From contig WOAB01000152.1 in the NCBI GenBank assembly GCA_027886185.1, forward strand, positions 1,071,001-1,135,000: DNA of 64,000 nucleotides, read 5' to 3'. The position numbers and the translations under genes were made by a program. Every line of letters begins with the position of its first letter. Within the stretch, counting starts at the first letter, position 1. The DNA comes from Rheum nobile. Taxonomy: Eukaryota > Streptophyta > Magnoliopsida > Caryophyllales > Polygonaceae. Under the pieces are notes generated by a model. That model was not told the origin of the DNA. It searched no databases and saw only the letters and a program-made list of their open reading frames with translations. Shown in pieces: positions 34,548-45,183 of this stretch.

Positions 34548-35040
34548 TTCTTCCACTTGACCGTTGTGTCACCTTGAAATTTCAATAACTATAAATGCAC
34601 ACTTTGATATCAAGTTCATTAAACCTTAATAACCTTAATCGAATTAGAACTAAATAAATAATGGCGGTCACACGTCATTGAGCGACATGATCCCTTCCAT
34701 GTATCCCAAACCAATCCAAACTATATGTTACTTTCAATTTGAGAAATACCATAAGTCTTGAATTAATTACATGTCATCTAAATACCATAAGTGTATACAC
34801 ATACTATAATGATAACATTTTGGTAAAGAAAGAATATAACTATAGAGGCCCGCTCTCGTGCTTATCTCCCTTAAGATACACTGTAAGTACTACTTTCTAC
34901 CATTTGATCAACATAACCAACAATCTAGATGGCTCGTTCCCATGGAAAAAAGAAACACACGCGCACATTGAATAAAGACAAACGGTGGCGATTTTGAAAT
35001 TTCCAGAAAAAACACATAGGAAGACGCTTCTACCCTTCCT
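34548..35040 (-). other. Possible copia 3' internal end, then unassigned sequence
   Basis: On the minus strand the part nearest the LTR should be the 3' untranslated end of the same copia element; it contains a GTGACCGCCATTATTTATTT-like stretch often seen there. From about 34750 to the gene fragment at 35084 nothing is recognised. Confidence 0.35.
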
Positions 35041-35083
35041 GGCTTGAAAAACCTAAAACGCGTTTCACAGAGAGAAATGCGGA

Positions 35084-36130
35084 ATCCGGCACGGCGGAGC
35101 GGAGCAGTGAAGGAAGGTGGTGGCGACGAAGGCGCTGGTGAAGAATATGACGGAGAACACCAGAAACGCGGAGGATCTCACCAGCTGCAGGTTTATAGGG
35201 CTTCAGCTTGATGAAGAAGAAGAAGAAAAGAAGAAAAAGGAGGAGCTTCGATATTCATCGACGACGTTGTTTCGTAGACAGGAAAGTACCGACAAATTGG
35301 GAGGAGATGCCGGAGAATCCACCGAGCTTGGATGAGGCATTTTGGGGACTTCTTGTGAAGATAATGCGTTTCAGATTTCCCATCCGTGGCCTGAGTGGGT
35401 GGATTTGATGGAGCTGTTGTCGAAAAGAGGGTACTTTGATGAATGTGGAAACCCTTTTGGAAATGGGGAAATGGGTTTTGGCGCTAAAGATTCGAATTTG
35501 GTTCGCACTGCTTGCCTGAATTTTGGGAGGGATAGGGTCGATCTTATCAGGTAAATTCGATGATGTTTTACGAGGTGTATAGAGTCCAAGTTTGGCCGTT
35601 ATATGTGTAAAATTTCCCGAACGATTGGAGTTAATTATTGTGCATTAGTAGTGGATACTGGTTTGAAGCTATGTGTTGCTGAGCTATGCACATAACCTGT
35701 TTGATTTAAGGACCAACTGAAGCAGCCTTATGATGAGTCATGATAACATGGGTTAACACAAAACAACCTGATAACTATTGGCCCTTAATTGAAAGCTACT
35801 GAAATTTTGTCACAAAGACAAACCTTTTTTTGTGATTTCGTGTGCAATAACTAGGTTCCTGAAAACAAGAAGTATGAACAACTATACATGCTATATATAA
35901 GAAGGGTTCTCATGTGATTCATGCTTTGTTGCTGTAGTGTATTCTTTTCTTTGATCAAGGTGTGGTTGGATGGATAGCCATTCGTTTGACATTCAAAATA
36001 AGTTCATGGTTCTTGACTAATGGAATTTTCTGTAGGCACATTTCGAGGAAGGATATATGGGCTATAGTGGGATTTGGGTGCCCAAGCCTTGACATGAAAG
36101 TGATTAACTCAGGGAAGCGTCTGAGGAAGG
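35084..36130 (+). pseudogene. Fragment of a VAR3/OZ-type zinc-finger-family gene
   Basis: The first exon ends with ISHPWPEWVDLMELLSKRGYF and TACLNFGRDRVDLIR (35364-35550), then a donor GTAAAT at 35551. An acceptor TGTAG at 36031-36035 opens a second exon reading HISRKDIWAIVGFGCPSLD and KVINSGKRLR. The split codon AG/G is restored exactly, so the exon pair is real. From recalled family resemblance this matches the conserved region of plant VAR3/OZ proteins, RanBP2-type zinc-finger proteins acting in plastid RNA editing and processing. The N-terminal part has frame changes near 35300 and 35340. Downstream exons, including the zinc fingers, are missing. It is a dead partial copy. Confidence 0.55.
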
Positions 36131-36420
36131 ATAATGCTATATCGGTGCAACTTGTTTTTGTTTATTGAGAGGTCAAGTTGTATAGTTGGTTTAGTTACTT
36201 ACTGGGAAATCCCTACTTTCCATCATCTGAGAAGTTCTTTTTTACAGTATGATTATGAGTATCTCGTTCATTTAAAGTTCACAATCCACTTATGTTCTTC
36301 ACCAGTCATAGCTGTAATTTTAAGACTCTGCTTGTGATTTTATTGTTTTGATTGGAGTGCATTTCTTTTTCTTTCATGGTTTTTTGGTTTATGTTGGTCG
36401 TGGTTATTCCTTGTCCTTAG

Positions 36421-36721
36421 GGGATGGACTGGAAGCAGGTTATGGGATGCTTGGCCAAGCTGGCAGCGGAAAATTGCGTGTATCTGTTAGTCATAATAAG
36501 TTGTTGCAAGAGTTGCCAAAAAGTGAGTTGTTCATGCTTTGATTATGAGTCAATAATTTATGTCATGTGGAATTTATTTCTATAGTTTTGGTTCTTATTT
36601 ATGCTCCCTTTGGCTTTTCTGAATTCTGAGCATATCTACTTTTAGGTTTAAGGGAAGGAACTATAGAAGCAGTGGTGCTACTTCTGGTCTGACTTCAAGT
36701 TTAGCATTCACACCTGTGCAG
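36421..36721 (+). pseudogene. PRP31: Two exons of the pre-mRNA splicing factor PRP31 (fragment)
   Basis: Exon one (36421-36522) reads GLEAGYGMLGQAGSGKLRVS and is flanked by acceptor CCTTAG and donor GTGAGT. Exon two (36646-36721) reads FKGRNYRSSGATSGLT and SSLAFTPVQ, flanked by acceptor TTTTAG and donor GTCAAT. This order and wording match the C-terminal part of plant PRP31, a U4/U6 snRNP protein needed for tri-snRNP assembly in the nucleus. One base is missing near 36497, which puts the end of exon one out of frame. The N-terminal NOP domain exons and the last exon are absent, so this is a captured or transposed fragment. Confidence 0.75.
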
Positions 36722-36980
36722 GTCAATCTCCTCCGATAACTCTGCCACATTAGCCCTTGGTTGTTGTGCATTATGTTTTAACCTTTACCTTGTTCTCCTG
36801 CATACGAGTTTTTAATGCTTTGAGATATTGCAGTTAGGTTTTGGCTATGCCTATTTGGTTTTGTTTTTTGCTTTGGCCCTTGATATGTGCTGATATCAGT
36901 AATATTGTGCTAAACTTGAAATTGTGATTGCATACGAATTTGAATGACAAAAAAGGCTGAAATTATGTATTGGTTGTCAT

Positions 36981-37051
36981 AGCCTATTAGCTCAAATGGT
37001 AGAGCAATGTGTTTATTCACATGGATGTGGGTTCAAATCCCTCATAGGCTA
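36981..37051 (+). tRNA. tRNA-like sequence, probably a pseudogene or SINE head
   Basis: The 71 bases fold as a cloverleaf: a perfect 7-bp acceptor stem (AGCCTAT/ATAGGCT), a 4-bp D stem (GCTC/GAGC), an anticodon stem ATGTG/CACAT with a short 6-base loop (TTTATT), and a T arm with the canonical TTCAAAT loop and one stem mismatch. Internal promoter boxes TAGCTCAAATGG and GGTTCAAATCC are present, and TTTT follows at 37054. The short anticodon loop and short variable region argue against a working tRNA. Confidence 0.45.
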
Positions 37052-37101
37052 CATTTTAGAGGTTGATAAACCCTACAAGAGAAGTTTAAGCCGATAATCT
37101 T

Positions 37102-38570
37102 GCAAGTTCATGAGTTTTTCCTTACAGGTTCATGCATTTGAACTTGTAGGTTCATGAGTTATGGCGTATAGGTTCATGAGTTTTATTTGACAAGTTTATG
37201 AGATTTTTCTAAGGTTCATGAGTTTTAACTAGCAGGTTCATGAGTTTTGTCTTACAGGTTCATTATTTTTGTCTTACAGGTTCATGGGTTTTTTCTGAGG
37301 TTCTTGAGTTTTTTTAACTTGCAGGTTCATGAGTTTTTTTATCTTGTAGTTTAATAAGTTTTATCTTATAGGTTCATGAGTTTTAAGTTGCAGGTTCATG
37401 AGTTTTAACTAGCAGGTTCATGCGTTTTGTCTTACAAGTTCATTAGTTTTGTTTTACAGGTTCATGGGTTTTTTGTGAGGTTCTTGAGTTTTTTTATCTC
37501 GTAGGTTCATGAGTTTTTTTTATCTTGTAGTTTAATAAGTTTTATCTTATAGGTTCATGAGTTTTAACTTGCAGGTTCATGAGTTTTAACTAGCAGGTTC
37601 ATGAGTTTTGTCTTACAGGTTCATTAGTTTTGTTTTACAGGTTCATGGGTTTTTTCTGAGGTTCTTGAGTTTTTTTTATCTTGCAGGTTCATGAGTTTTT
37701 TATCTTGTAGTTTAATAAGTTTTATCTTATAGGTTCATGAGTTTTAACTAGCAGGTTCATGAGTTTTGTCTTATAGGCTCATTAGTTTTGTTTTATAGGT
37801 TCATGAGTTTTTTCTGAGGTTCTTGAGTTTTTTTATCTTGCAGGTTCATGAGTTTTTTTATCTTGTAGTTTAATAAGTTTTATCTTATAGGTTCATGAGT
37901 TTTATCTTATAGGTTCATGAGTTTTTCTTGTAGGTTCATCAGTGTTTTCTATTAGGTTTATGTCGATAACCTTACAGGTTCATCAGTGTTTTCTGTTAGG
38001 TTCATGTCGATAAGTTCATGCCTTTATCTTGCCGGTTCATGAGTTATCTCTTGTAGGTTCATGAATTTAATCTTTCAGGTTCATGAGTTTTTTTCTTGTA
38101 GGTTCATATATTTTACTTTGCAGGTTCATGAACTTGGAATAAAAGTTCGTAAACTTGATAAGTTCATGCCTTTATCTTAGAGGTTCATGAGTTTTCTGTT
38201 GCAAGTTCATGAGTTTTATCTTATAGGTTCATGAGTTTGCACTTCCAGTTTCATGACTTTTCCCTTACAAGTTCATGAGTTTTTCTTGTAGGTTCATCAG
38301 TGTTTTCTGTTAGGTTCATGTCGATAACCTTACAGGTTCATGGATTTTTTCTTGTAGATTTATAGGGTTTTTCTTGTTGGTTCATGAGTTTTTTTGGTGA
38401 GTTCATAACGGTAGTCTTACAGGTTCATGGATTTTTTCTTGTAGGTTCATATATTTTTTTTTGTTGATTCATAAGTTTTTTGGTGGGTTCATGCCGATAG
38501 CCTTACAGGTTCTAGAATTTTTCCTTTTAGGTTCATGATAATAGCTTTGTAGGTTCATGGATTCGACACA
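37102..38570. repeat. Minisatellite array, unit about 22 bp, with higher-order structure
   Basis: About 65 imperfect units of the type AGGTTCATGAGTTTTATCTT run head to tail over 1.47 kb. A marker variant, AGTTTAATAAGTTTTATCTT, recurs at 37348, 37529, 37709 and 37867, that is every 181, 180 and 158 bases, or blocks of eight, eight and seven units. Right of 37900 the units are more diverged. Confidence 0.9.
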
Positions 38571-39248
38571 ATAAAATTTGCATATGCAAGTGAAATTTAA
38601 CCATGACAAAAGCAAATTACATTAGCAATGGAGCAATCCATAACCTCCATCCAAGGTGCTGAAAAAATACAGCCACTACAGAACATTTCCTTATGCAGAT
38701 TGCTTTACATGACAACACAAATTTCCTTATAGCTATGGCATTAACTTCAATTGCCCCCATCACCCCTTACCAAAATTAAAGCAAAGTAGTCCTTAGATGT
38801 AATAACAAGCTTCCCAATCCCTCGTGCATCTTCACAACAACAACATCAATAGAAACATCTAAAATTGTGTGGGTGGATCGTTGAACCAAGGGAGGAGCAA
38901 ATACAATTATACAAATGTCAAGTTCACTGAATACAAATTGGAGATAAAAATAGCCGACGAACGAAGGTAGAAGCTACATACAAAATAGGCGGAACAACAT
39001 TAGACTAAACATTCAGTTTGAAAAAAATAACCTGCTCATAAACAACTAAAATTGAAACTAGAACAGTGTATAGAAGAAAAGTTAAAGCCTAAAGCATATA
39101 AAAATTATCAGCCACTAAGCATGAAATAAAGCTTAAGCACATTCACCCTCACCCTCCTAGCAAGCAGTATACCATTTGGAATGACCATGACACGCTTGGT
39201 ATGTACACAAAGGTTGGTGAACTGAAGTGCCTAACAAAAAGATATTAC
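38571..39248. other. Sequence between the minisatellite and the UBA-like exon
   Basis: No open frame with family resemblance was found on either strand. On the minus strand it follows a good donor (GAG/GTAATA at 39248) and so would be intron or downstream sequence of the gene fragment at 39249-39733. Confidence 0.4.
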
Positions 39249-39733
39249 CTCTTGCACAACATCAGGAGTGAAGTTAGCTTCAGGTGCTCCAAATTCCTTG
39301 CACAACCATTTAATTGATCGAGGACAATCAGCAACCAAAGCATAATCTTATCCCGTTTGTCATTGTCAGCACCTGGTATTACCTCTTTCCGACCTGATGC
39401 TTTGTCTTTATGTTCTTCTGACTCCATAAAATGGCTATCATTGTTGGACGCGGAATCATAATCTCGGCCACTTACATGCATAATGACACTGTTGTCATCT
39501 GTTTCATCAATGTTGCGGAAGCGACCATTCACATGGAGGGAGGTCAAAGAGGACATGGGTGAAGTCTCCAAGCTAAGGAAGGTCCCCAGAACAGGATTGT
39601 ATGCACTTGCTGAGATACCAGAAGATCCATTTACAGTTGTAGAGGCCTTTGAAAAAACCTTCTGTTCCTTTCCAGCCCTTTAGTTTTTTTGATTTAGATT
39701 TGAAAGATGAAGACATATTTTTCCCAACAATAA
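39249..39733 (-). pseudogene. N-terminal exon of a UBA-domain-type plant protein (fragment)
   Basis: The minus-strand exon follows an acceptor (TTTTACAG) at 39734 and ends at a donor GTAATA at 39248. It reads MSSSFKSKSKKLK, then after a one-base shift SKASTTVNGSSGISASAYNP, LHVNGRFRNIDETDD and PGADNDKRDK. From memory of the family this resembles the N-terminus of plant ubiquitin-associated (UBA/TS-N) proteins; the UBA part is absent. After DKRDK the sense frame changes and reads ALVADCPRSIKWLCKEFGAP, which I cannot place and which may be a joined second fragment. At least two frame changes make it a pseudogene. Function cannot be claimed for this copy. Confidence 0.4.
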
Positions 39734-40801
39734 CTGTAAAAGTATCATAGTTCTTTTTAGCTAGTGTCACAAAGGTGTATGAACAATGCTATAAAATATA
39801 TAGAAAAAACATTTCAATGTAGATTTCAAGGGGAAACCTCATCAATGATCATATCATTTTTTTAAATTAAACAAATAACATTCCTGGGCCACTGAATCTA
39901 TGAACATTGACTCGTACAAGCAGAAGCAAAAGCAGATTACAAAACCACTTATTTACTGCAAAATTTCCAACATTTCTATAGGCAATTGACTAACCAGCTA
40001 TGCAAATTAGGCACTCATCAACAACGATCGCGTAATAAACTTTTACCTCTAAAGAGATCACATGATATTTTAAAGAAACCAAACAGATGAATTACTAAAG
40101 GAAGCAATACGCCTAAAGAAGTCACTGAATACAAAATCAGGCAATTCCTCCATCATTTTCAAGAGGAAGAATTTATTCAATACCATGAGCAGCATTCAGG
40201 CGAGCAAATTTTACTTTTACACGCCATTAATCAAAGAACGATGAACTCGATAACAATAGGATATCATCAGTAAACAGATACCAATCCCCCGATTCTGCTT
40301 CAATTATAGCAAAGTTCTACTTAGTAAGTGGTTCAGTCAATATAGCCACATTCACAGTTGACAACTAAAACGGCATCAAAAGTAGGTGACCAGCACACAA
40401 GAGAACACAAAATCGTTCAGCCGAAATGAGAAATTTGGGTAACAATTCACCCTTGACAAATTCAGGAAACCCTAGCTTTAAAATGACATTAATCTTGGAC
40501 TCGTTCACATGAAAAAATGGCATAAATGTTCACGAATGGGGGAAACATATTACATATATAATCGATGTCACTACACATCACACACAATTAAAAATTCCAA
40601 ACCAAAATCAAATGAATCTCGTGAAAATTGCGGTAATTCGAAACCGGAACAGAAGAGAAAAAGAAATGAGACGGGAAGAAAAGGGTAAAAAGGAAAAAGA
40701 GAGATGAACAAACCTGGTAATATAGAGGATTCGGTGGATGGATCGAAGGAGAGATCACGTTCGAATAGAGATTTCGAAAGTTTCGAGATGGGAAGAGAGA
40801 G
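39734..40801 (-). other. Probable 5' UTR exon and intron of the UBA-like fragment
   Basis: On the minus strand 40801-40714 ends with ATTACCAG followed by GTTTGTTC, a plausible donor, and no coding frame, which suits a 5' untranslated exon with an intron to 39734. Element C1 is inserted at 40802, directly upstream, so the promoter is separated or lost. No other feature is visible. Confidence 0.35.
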
Positions 40802-41796
40802 TGATGTGACCCTGCCTCCCATGATGACCCAAGACGAAGAAGAAGCCATGAGCCTACGCTCAGAGGGCCCAGTGACAAGGTCTAGGTCCAAAGCCATCGC
40901 GTCTGCCGTCACGTCACTTGTCGCACGCGTCGTCGCTGGCCAAGGAAGCCTAAATGCCAACCCAAGACTCGTCGTCCTCGCCACCATCGGCATCGAAACA
41001 TCGCGATCATCACAGCCGGCATCACGTGCACCCACTCGCGAGGCCATCGACCCTTCGTCGCCGTTCCTCGCGGTGTTTGCATCCATGCCTTCGCCGAGTT
41101 CTTTTTGAGACACTTTCTATATTTGTTATTATTGCTTATTTTAGATAGTTTCCTTTTATAGTCATTTCTATTTTAGGGTTTGTGCCTTTTGCATGCTTGC
41201 ATGGGCTAACCCACTAGGCTCGACTCGGCCCATCCGATGTCTTGCCCTAGTATTTAAGTCAAACTATGTTATTGGTTTTAGTACGTTCAATTTTAATCAA
41301 GGTTTCAAGTAGAGTGTTTATCCTCCTTCTCTTGATCGGACGTCACCCTCTATCTTCGCATCCCCATTCCCTCCGCCGCCGACGCTACGTCAATTTCTTG
41401 AACCTTCAAGCCAAGTCTTCCTTCGCATCTCCCCTTCCTCCGCAGTCGACTCTACGACACCAAAGACTTGTCTTTTCAAGTCATCTATCCCTCATCAAAT
41501 CACTTCCGCCATCGCTATCCATTCGCTCCATCAATCGCTTCCATCGCGTCCACACTCGCCACCAATTCCATCGCGTTCGCCATCGCCTTTGCCATCGACG
41601 TCGTCTTCGCTATTGTGACACTCAACGTGACACTCAGCCTCGCCAACACCGCGATCTTTCAGACCACCTCCACCGGGTTCGCTTTGCCACCATCTTGTCA
41701 ACCTTTCGTGCAAGACAACGTGACTTCTCGCCTAAGACTAGATCCAAAGGTGTCGCCTTTGACAATTGACTTGTCATCGGAGGCAAGAACACATCA
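40802..41796 (+). repeat. 5' LTR of gypsy element C1
   Basis: This 995-bp LTR begins TGATGTGACCCTGCC and ends GAACACATCA. It belongs to the same family as A but to a subgroup shared with C2: both carry extra sequence near the 3' end (TTGTGACACTCAA) absent from A. Its first 300 bases hold the open frame VTRSRSKAIASAVTSLVARV that continues the integrase in full-length copies. Confidence 0.9.
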
Positions 41797-42609
41797 ACTG
41801 GCATCAGAGCCCAGCAGTCTTGTAAGTCACGAACTCAAGTTTGCATCTTGTTCATAATTTTTTTTTCTTGACCCCCATCGTTTGTTTTCATAAGATCTTG
41901 AGAAAAACCAAAGTTTCCATATTTGCATTACCTAATCGGTTTCTACAAGATAATATCTTGGCCAATTTTTTTTTCCTTGTTCCCTAAGTTTTGGTGTGTT
42001 AGGTAATTTGTTATCTTGCATGCTAGAATATTTTGTTACCTTGTTTCACGCGTGGATAGAGTTTCCTTGTTTGCTAGATTTTGCTTTTTAGTTAAGTTAG
42101 CCGAATTTCCTTATAAGATATCAATGAAATCATATTTTCTCTCTACTATCTCTAAAGATCACACTTGTGATATTCTTGTTAGTTAGGCCGTTTTGCTTTT
42201 TGTTTGTTTCCTTTTGCAAATCCGAAAAGATCAAAAGATAAGATCTCGAATTTTATATATAAAAAAAAGATATTAAAAAAAAAAGTTTCCAAAGTTAGGT
42301 AAAGCCAAAATAAGGCAACCCTAACCCACTCGACTCGGTCTAAGCTCATCTTCTCAACCCCTCCGCCGTCTAGGTCAAGCTTCCTATAAGGTGATTTCTT
42401 GCTAATTAGGTTACTTTATTTACGTTTGTTTTAGGGTTTCAATTTGTTCTTATTTGTTTGATTACAACTTGCTTGATACACCATCACTTGTGCAAGCCAA
42501 GCCGCCCTCACGGCAAGCCAAACTAGCCCTACCTACGTGAAATTTGTGACTTGACTAGTGATTTTCTTGGTTGTTGTTCTTTGTTGTCTTTTGGTTCGTT
42601 TTTACTCCC
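41797..42609 (+). other. Primer-binding site and leader of element C1
   Basis: The primer site is TGGCATCAGAGCC (41799-41811), one base different from the initiator tRNA-Met complement seen in A (TGGTATCAGAGCC). The leader aligns with those of A and C2. No gene is present before the gag ATG at 42610. Confidence 0.8.
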
Positions 42610-43733
42610 ATGTCTGGCCATATTGTTATAGGTAGCATGCCGGTTGGACACAGTGAAGACCAACTTGGAGTCGACAACACCAACCCAAATCCACCGCCGT
42701 TGGGTCTAAACCAAGACCAACCACCAATTGACCCCCCACAACAAGACCCCATCATGGAGTTGCCCGAGGAGCAACGAGAGATCCAAACTCTTTGTCAACG
42801 CATTGCTCAATTTGAAGCCAGAGAACGCGCGGCACAACTCGTGCCCACTCCAACTCCATTAAGTGCTTTGGACGCGCCGGCTCAACCACGAGCCACCGAC
42901 GCCGGTCCATCGAAGACAAGAGTAGACAAAGGCAAAGGAATCATGCCTTCGACATCTCATCATCAACCACAACTCAATCGTATGCAAAGTGTCATCGAGA
43001 GTCGCCAAGGCTTCGTTTCGCACACGGACCGCTACGTGCCCAGAGCCACACCCACTGGCTTCGACACCGGCTCCGACAACGACCGCGACGCCGAGGACAC
43101 TCAAGGTGAGTTTTCTGAACCATACAACTTTGATGATCGCTATGCCTCTAGGAGAACCCAGAGACGCGTACCGGGCTCAGCGCCATGTGAAGGCCGCCCT
43201 CGCCGAGCCGAGCAAGCCAACGCGACGCCAAGGAGACCCAGTCGCCGACCAAGTGGGCATACGCGACGCGATGATCAATTGAGGACCCCAACTACCCAGC
43301 CACAGAGCCATGATGTACGCGATCATCTTCGACACCAAAGTGTTCGGATGCGGCGTTACGGATCCGATGGCTACGCGTCGATCACACCCAATGTCCATGA
43401 CGACTTCGACGAGTATGACGAGGAGGAGATCGAGGACTCAGGTATGGTCAACCCTAACTTTTTTCACCCCCTCTTGGAGATCCACTTGAATTGTAGGATC
43501 ACCCTTCAGATTGGATACCTCCACCATGTCTCTAGCCCCAAGGAGAACGCGTTCGTGACATTGGCGGCGAGCGCCGTGATGTTATACCAAGGGACATTCG
43601 CCGAGCCGACTACGATGCCCAGCCGCGAAGACGCTGATGCGATGACGCCAACGCGCCAAGGGATGAGTTTGCTCGCGGCGAAGATCACCAAGACCGCGAT
43701 AGATGCCAGGTTGGACGCGATAGACCCCATGGT
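42610..43733 (+). pseudogene. Gag N-terminal region, element C1
   Basis: MSGHIVIGSMPVGHSEDQLG opens at 42610. The frame stays open to about 43475, where one C missing from a C run shifts it; the rest of the open frame to 43833 is out of register (HPLLEIHLN instead of HPPLGDPLEL). The region is proline-rich and arginine-rich, as in A and C2. Confidence 0.8.
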
Positions 43734-45181
43734 GTGCGTGCCTACGAGAATCCTCTCTACGCCGCCGCGCCAAACAACGCGTTCAACCAAGCACCTGCCC
43801 AGCCTCGATACCAACGACACGAAGTCAAGGTAAAGATCGAGCATTTTTTTGGTGAATACAATCCATCTGTTTTTCTTGAATGGGTGCAGGCTACGAAGTA
43901 CACCCTATGCTATTGCCGCGTCCCTCCTGAGGAGCATGTTTACGCCGCGACACTTCACTTTCGAGGAGCAACCCGAGTGTGGTGGCATCGCTTCGAGGAT
44001 GACTGCGTGCGTTGCCACAGAACACGGGTCACTGAATGGCATCAACTAGTCTACGTAATGACCAAGAAATACGTGCCTCCAGACTATAGGAATCAAATGA
44101 GAATGGAAATTGCCATGGCTCGCCAAGGGTCAATGACTCCACTCGAGTTTTTTTCCAAGCTTGAAGACATGCCAACATCTCCGTTGCACCATCGACTTTG
44201 AGGACGAAATTCTTGAGTGGCTTGAACACCAACATTCGTGATCAACTCGAGATTTTGCCCATCAAAGAATTGAACACCCTCACAAACACGGCGATGCAAC
44301 TCCATGCACAAATCTCTCGCCGAAAGTCTTACACTTTTCAAAGTGGCCAAAAAAGGTATTCTTCTAACCCTAGTAGATTGCCTTATACTCATGTTCGCCC
44401 TAGTGTCTCTACAACAGCCGCATCGAGCCAAGCCCCCAAAGTGAAGCCGTCGATGCCAAACACCGCGCCGCGCCCGAACACGCCCAGACAAGCTCCAGTG
44501 GGCACAGATCACGCGTGCGACCTTGAGTGTTACAAGTGTGGTGGAAGAGGCCACTATAAGAAGGATTGCCCAAATGCTCGAAAGGTTTTGTTCTCCACGG
44601 CCGCCGCCGGCTACGAGTCTTGCGACGACGAGGAACAAACCCTAGAGGCCATCGATGAATGCATCGAAGAGGAGGAAGACGCCTATGACTGCGAACCCGC
44701 TTCTCTGCACGCGGGCACACCATTGAATTTGGTAACGCGTCGTCTCCTCACAGTCAAGGAAGCGAGCCTCCACGATCAACGCGAGAACTTGTTCCACACA
44801 AGGGCTCTCATCCAGACGGCTTCCTTGAGTGTCATAGTTGATGGAGGATCATGTGCTAACATTGTCAATGAGAAGGTCGTGTCACACTTCAAGTTGAGTA
44901 CGACGCCTCATCCCCAACCATATGCACTCCAATGGATTTCTTCAAGTCCAGGTAACACAGTATCTCGCCAATGCTTAGTTTCTTTTTCCATAGGCCAATA
45001 TTGTGATTCTATACTTTGTGATGTCATTGCAATGGACACCACCCATATTTTGCTTGGGCGTCCATGGCAATTCGACAGACGCGTGCTCCATGATGGCTAT
45101 TTGAACATTTATGTGTTCAATTACCACGGGAAGCGCGTCACCTTGCATCCAATGTCTCCCCATGAGATCTTGCAGGACTAG
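43734..45181 (+). pseudogene. Gag capsid, zinc knuckle and protease, element C1
   Basis: The capsid reads KVKIEHFFGEYNPSVFLEWV and FRGATRVWWHRF. A 10-bp deletion near 44170 (ACATG then CCAAC, losing TATTTCAAGG) shifts the frame. From 44198 it is open again through the zinc knuckle CYKCGGRGHYKKDC and the protease active site SVIVDGGSCANIV (near 44840), to LLGRPWQFDRRV. A TAG at 45181 replaces CAG of the relatives. Confidence 0.85.
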
Positions 45182-45183
45182 GT

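Noticed and set aside
35117..35335. Intact small gene of 72 codons at the start of the VAR3-like fragment
   Set aside because: The frame is the degraded first part of the longer exon; conserved residues downstream are in other frames, so it is part of the pseudogene.
37102..38570. Regular short repeats as a possible CRISPR array
   Set aside because: The units are contiguous and imperfect with no unique spacers, and the sequence is clearly plant nuclear. It is a minisatellite.
40571..41113. 180-codon minus-strand frame starting MSQKELGEGMD
   Set aside because: It lies opposite the LTR of C1 and mirrors similar shadow frames opposite the other LTR copies; it runs across the insertion boundary, so it is not a gene.
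42571..42609. Upstream start (MLFFVVFWFVFTP) for the gag of C1
   Set aside because: The same leader sequence precedes the ATG in A and C2, and MSG is the shared start; the upstream codons are leader read in frame by chance.
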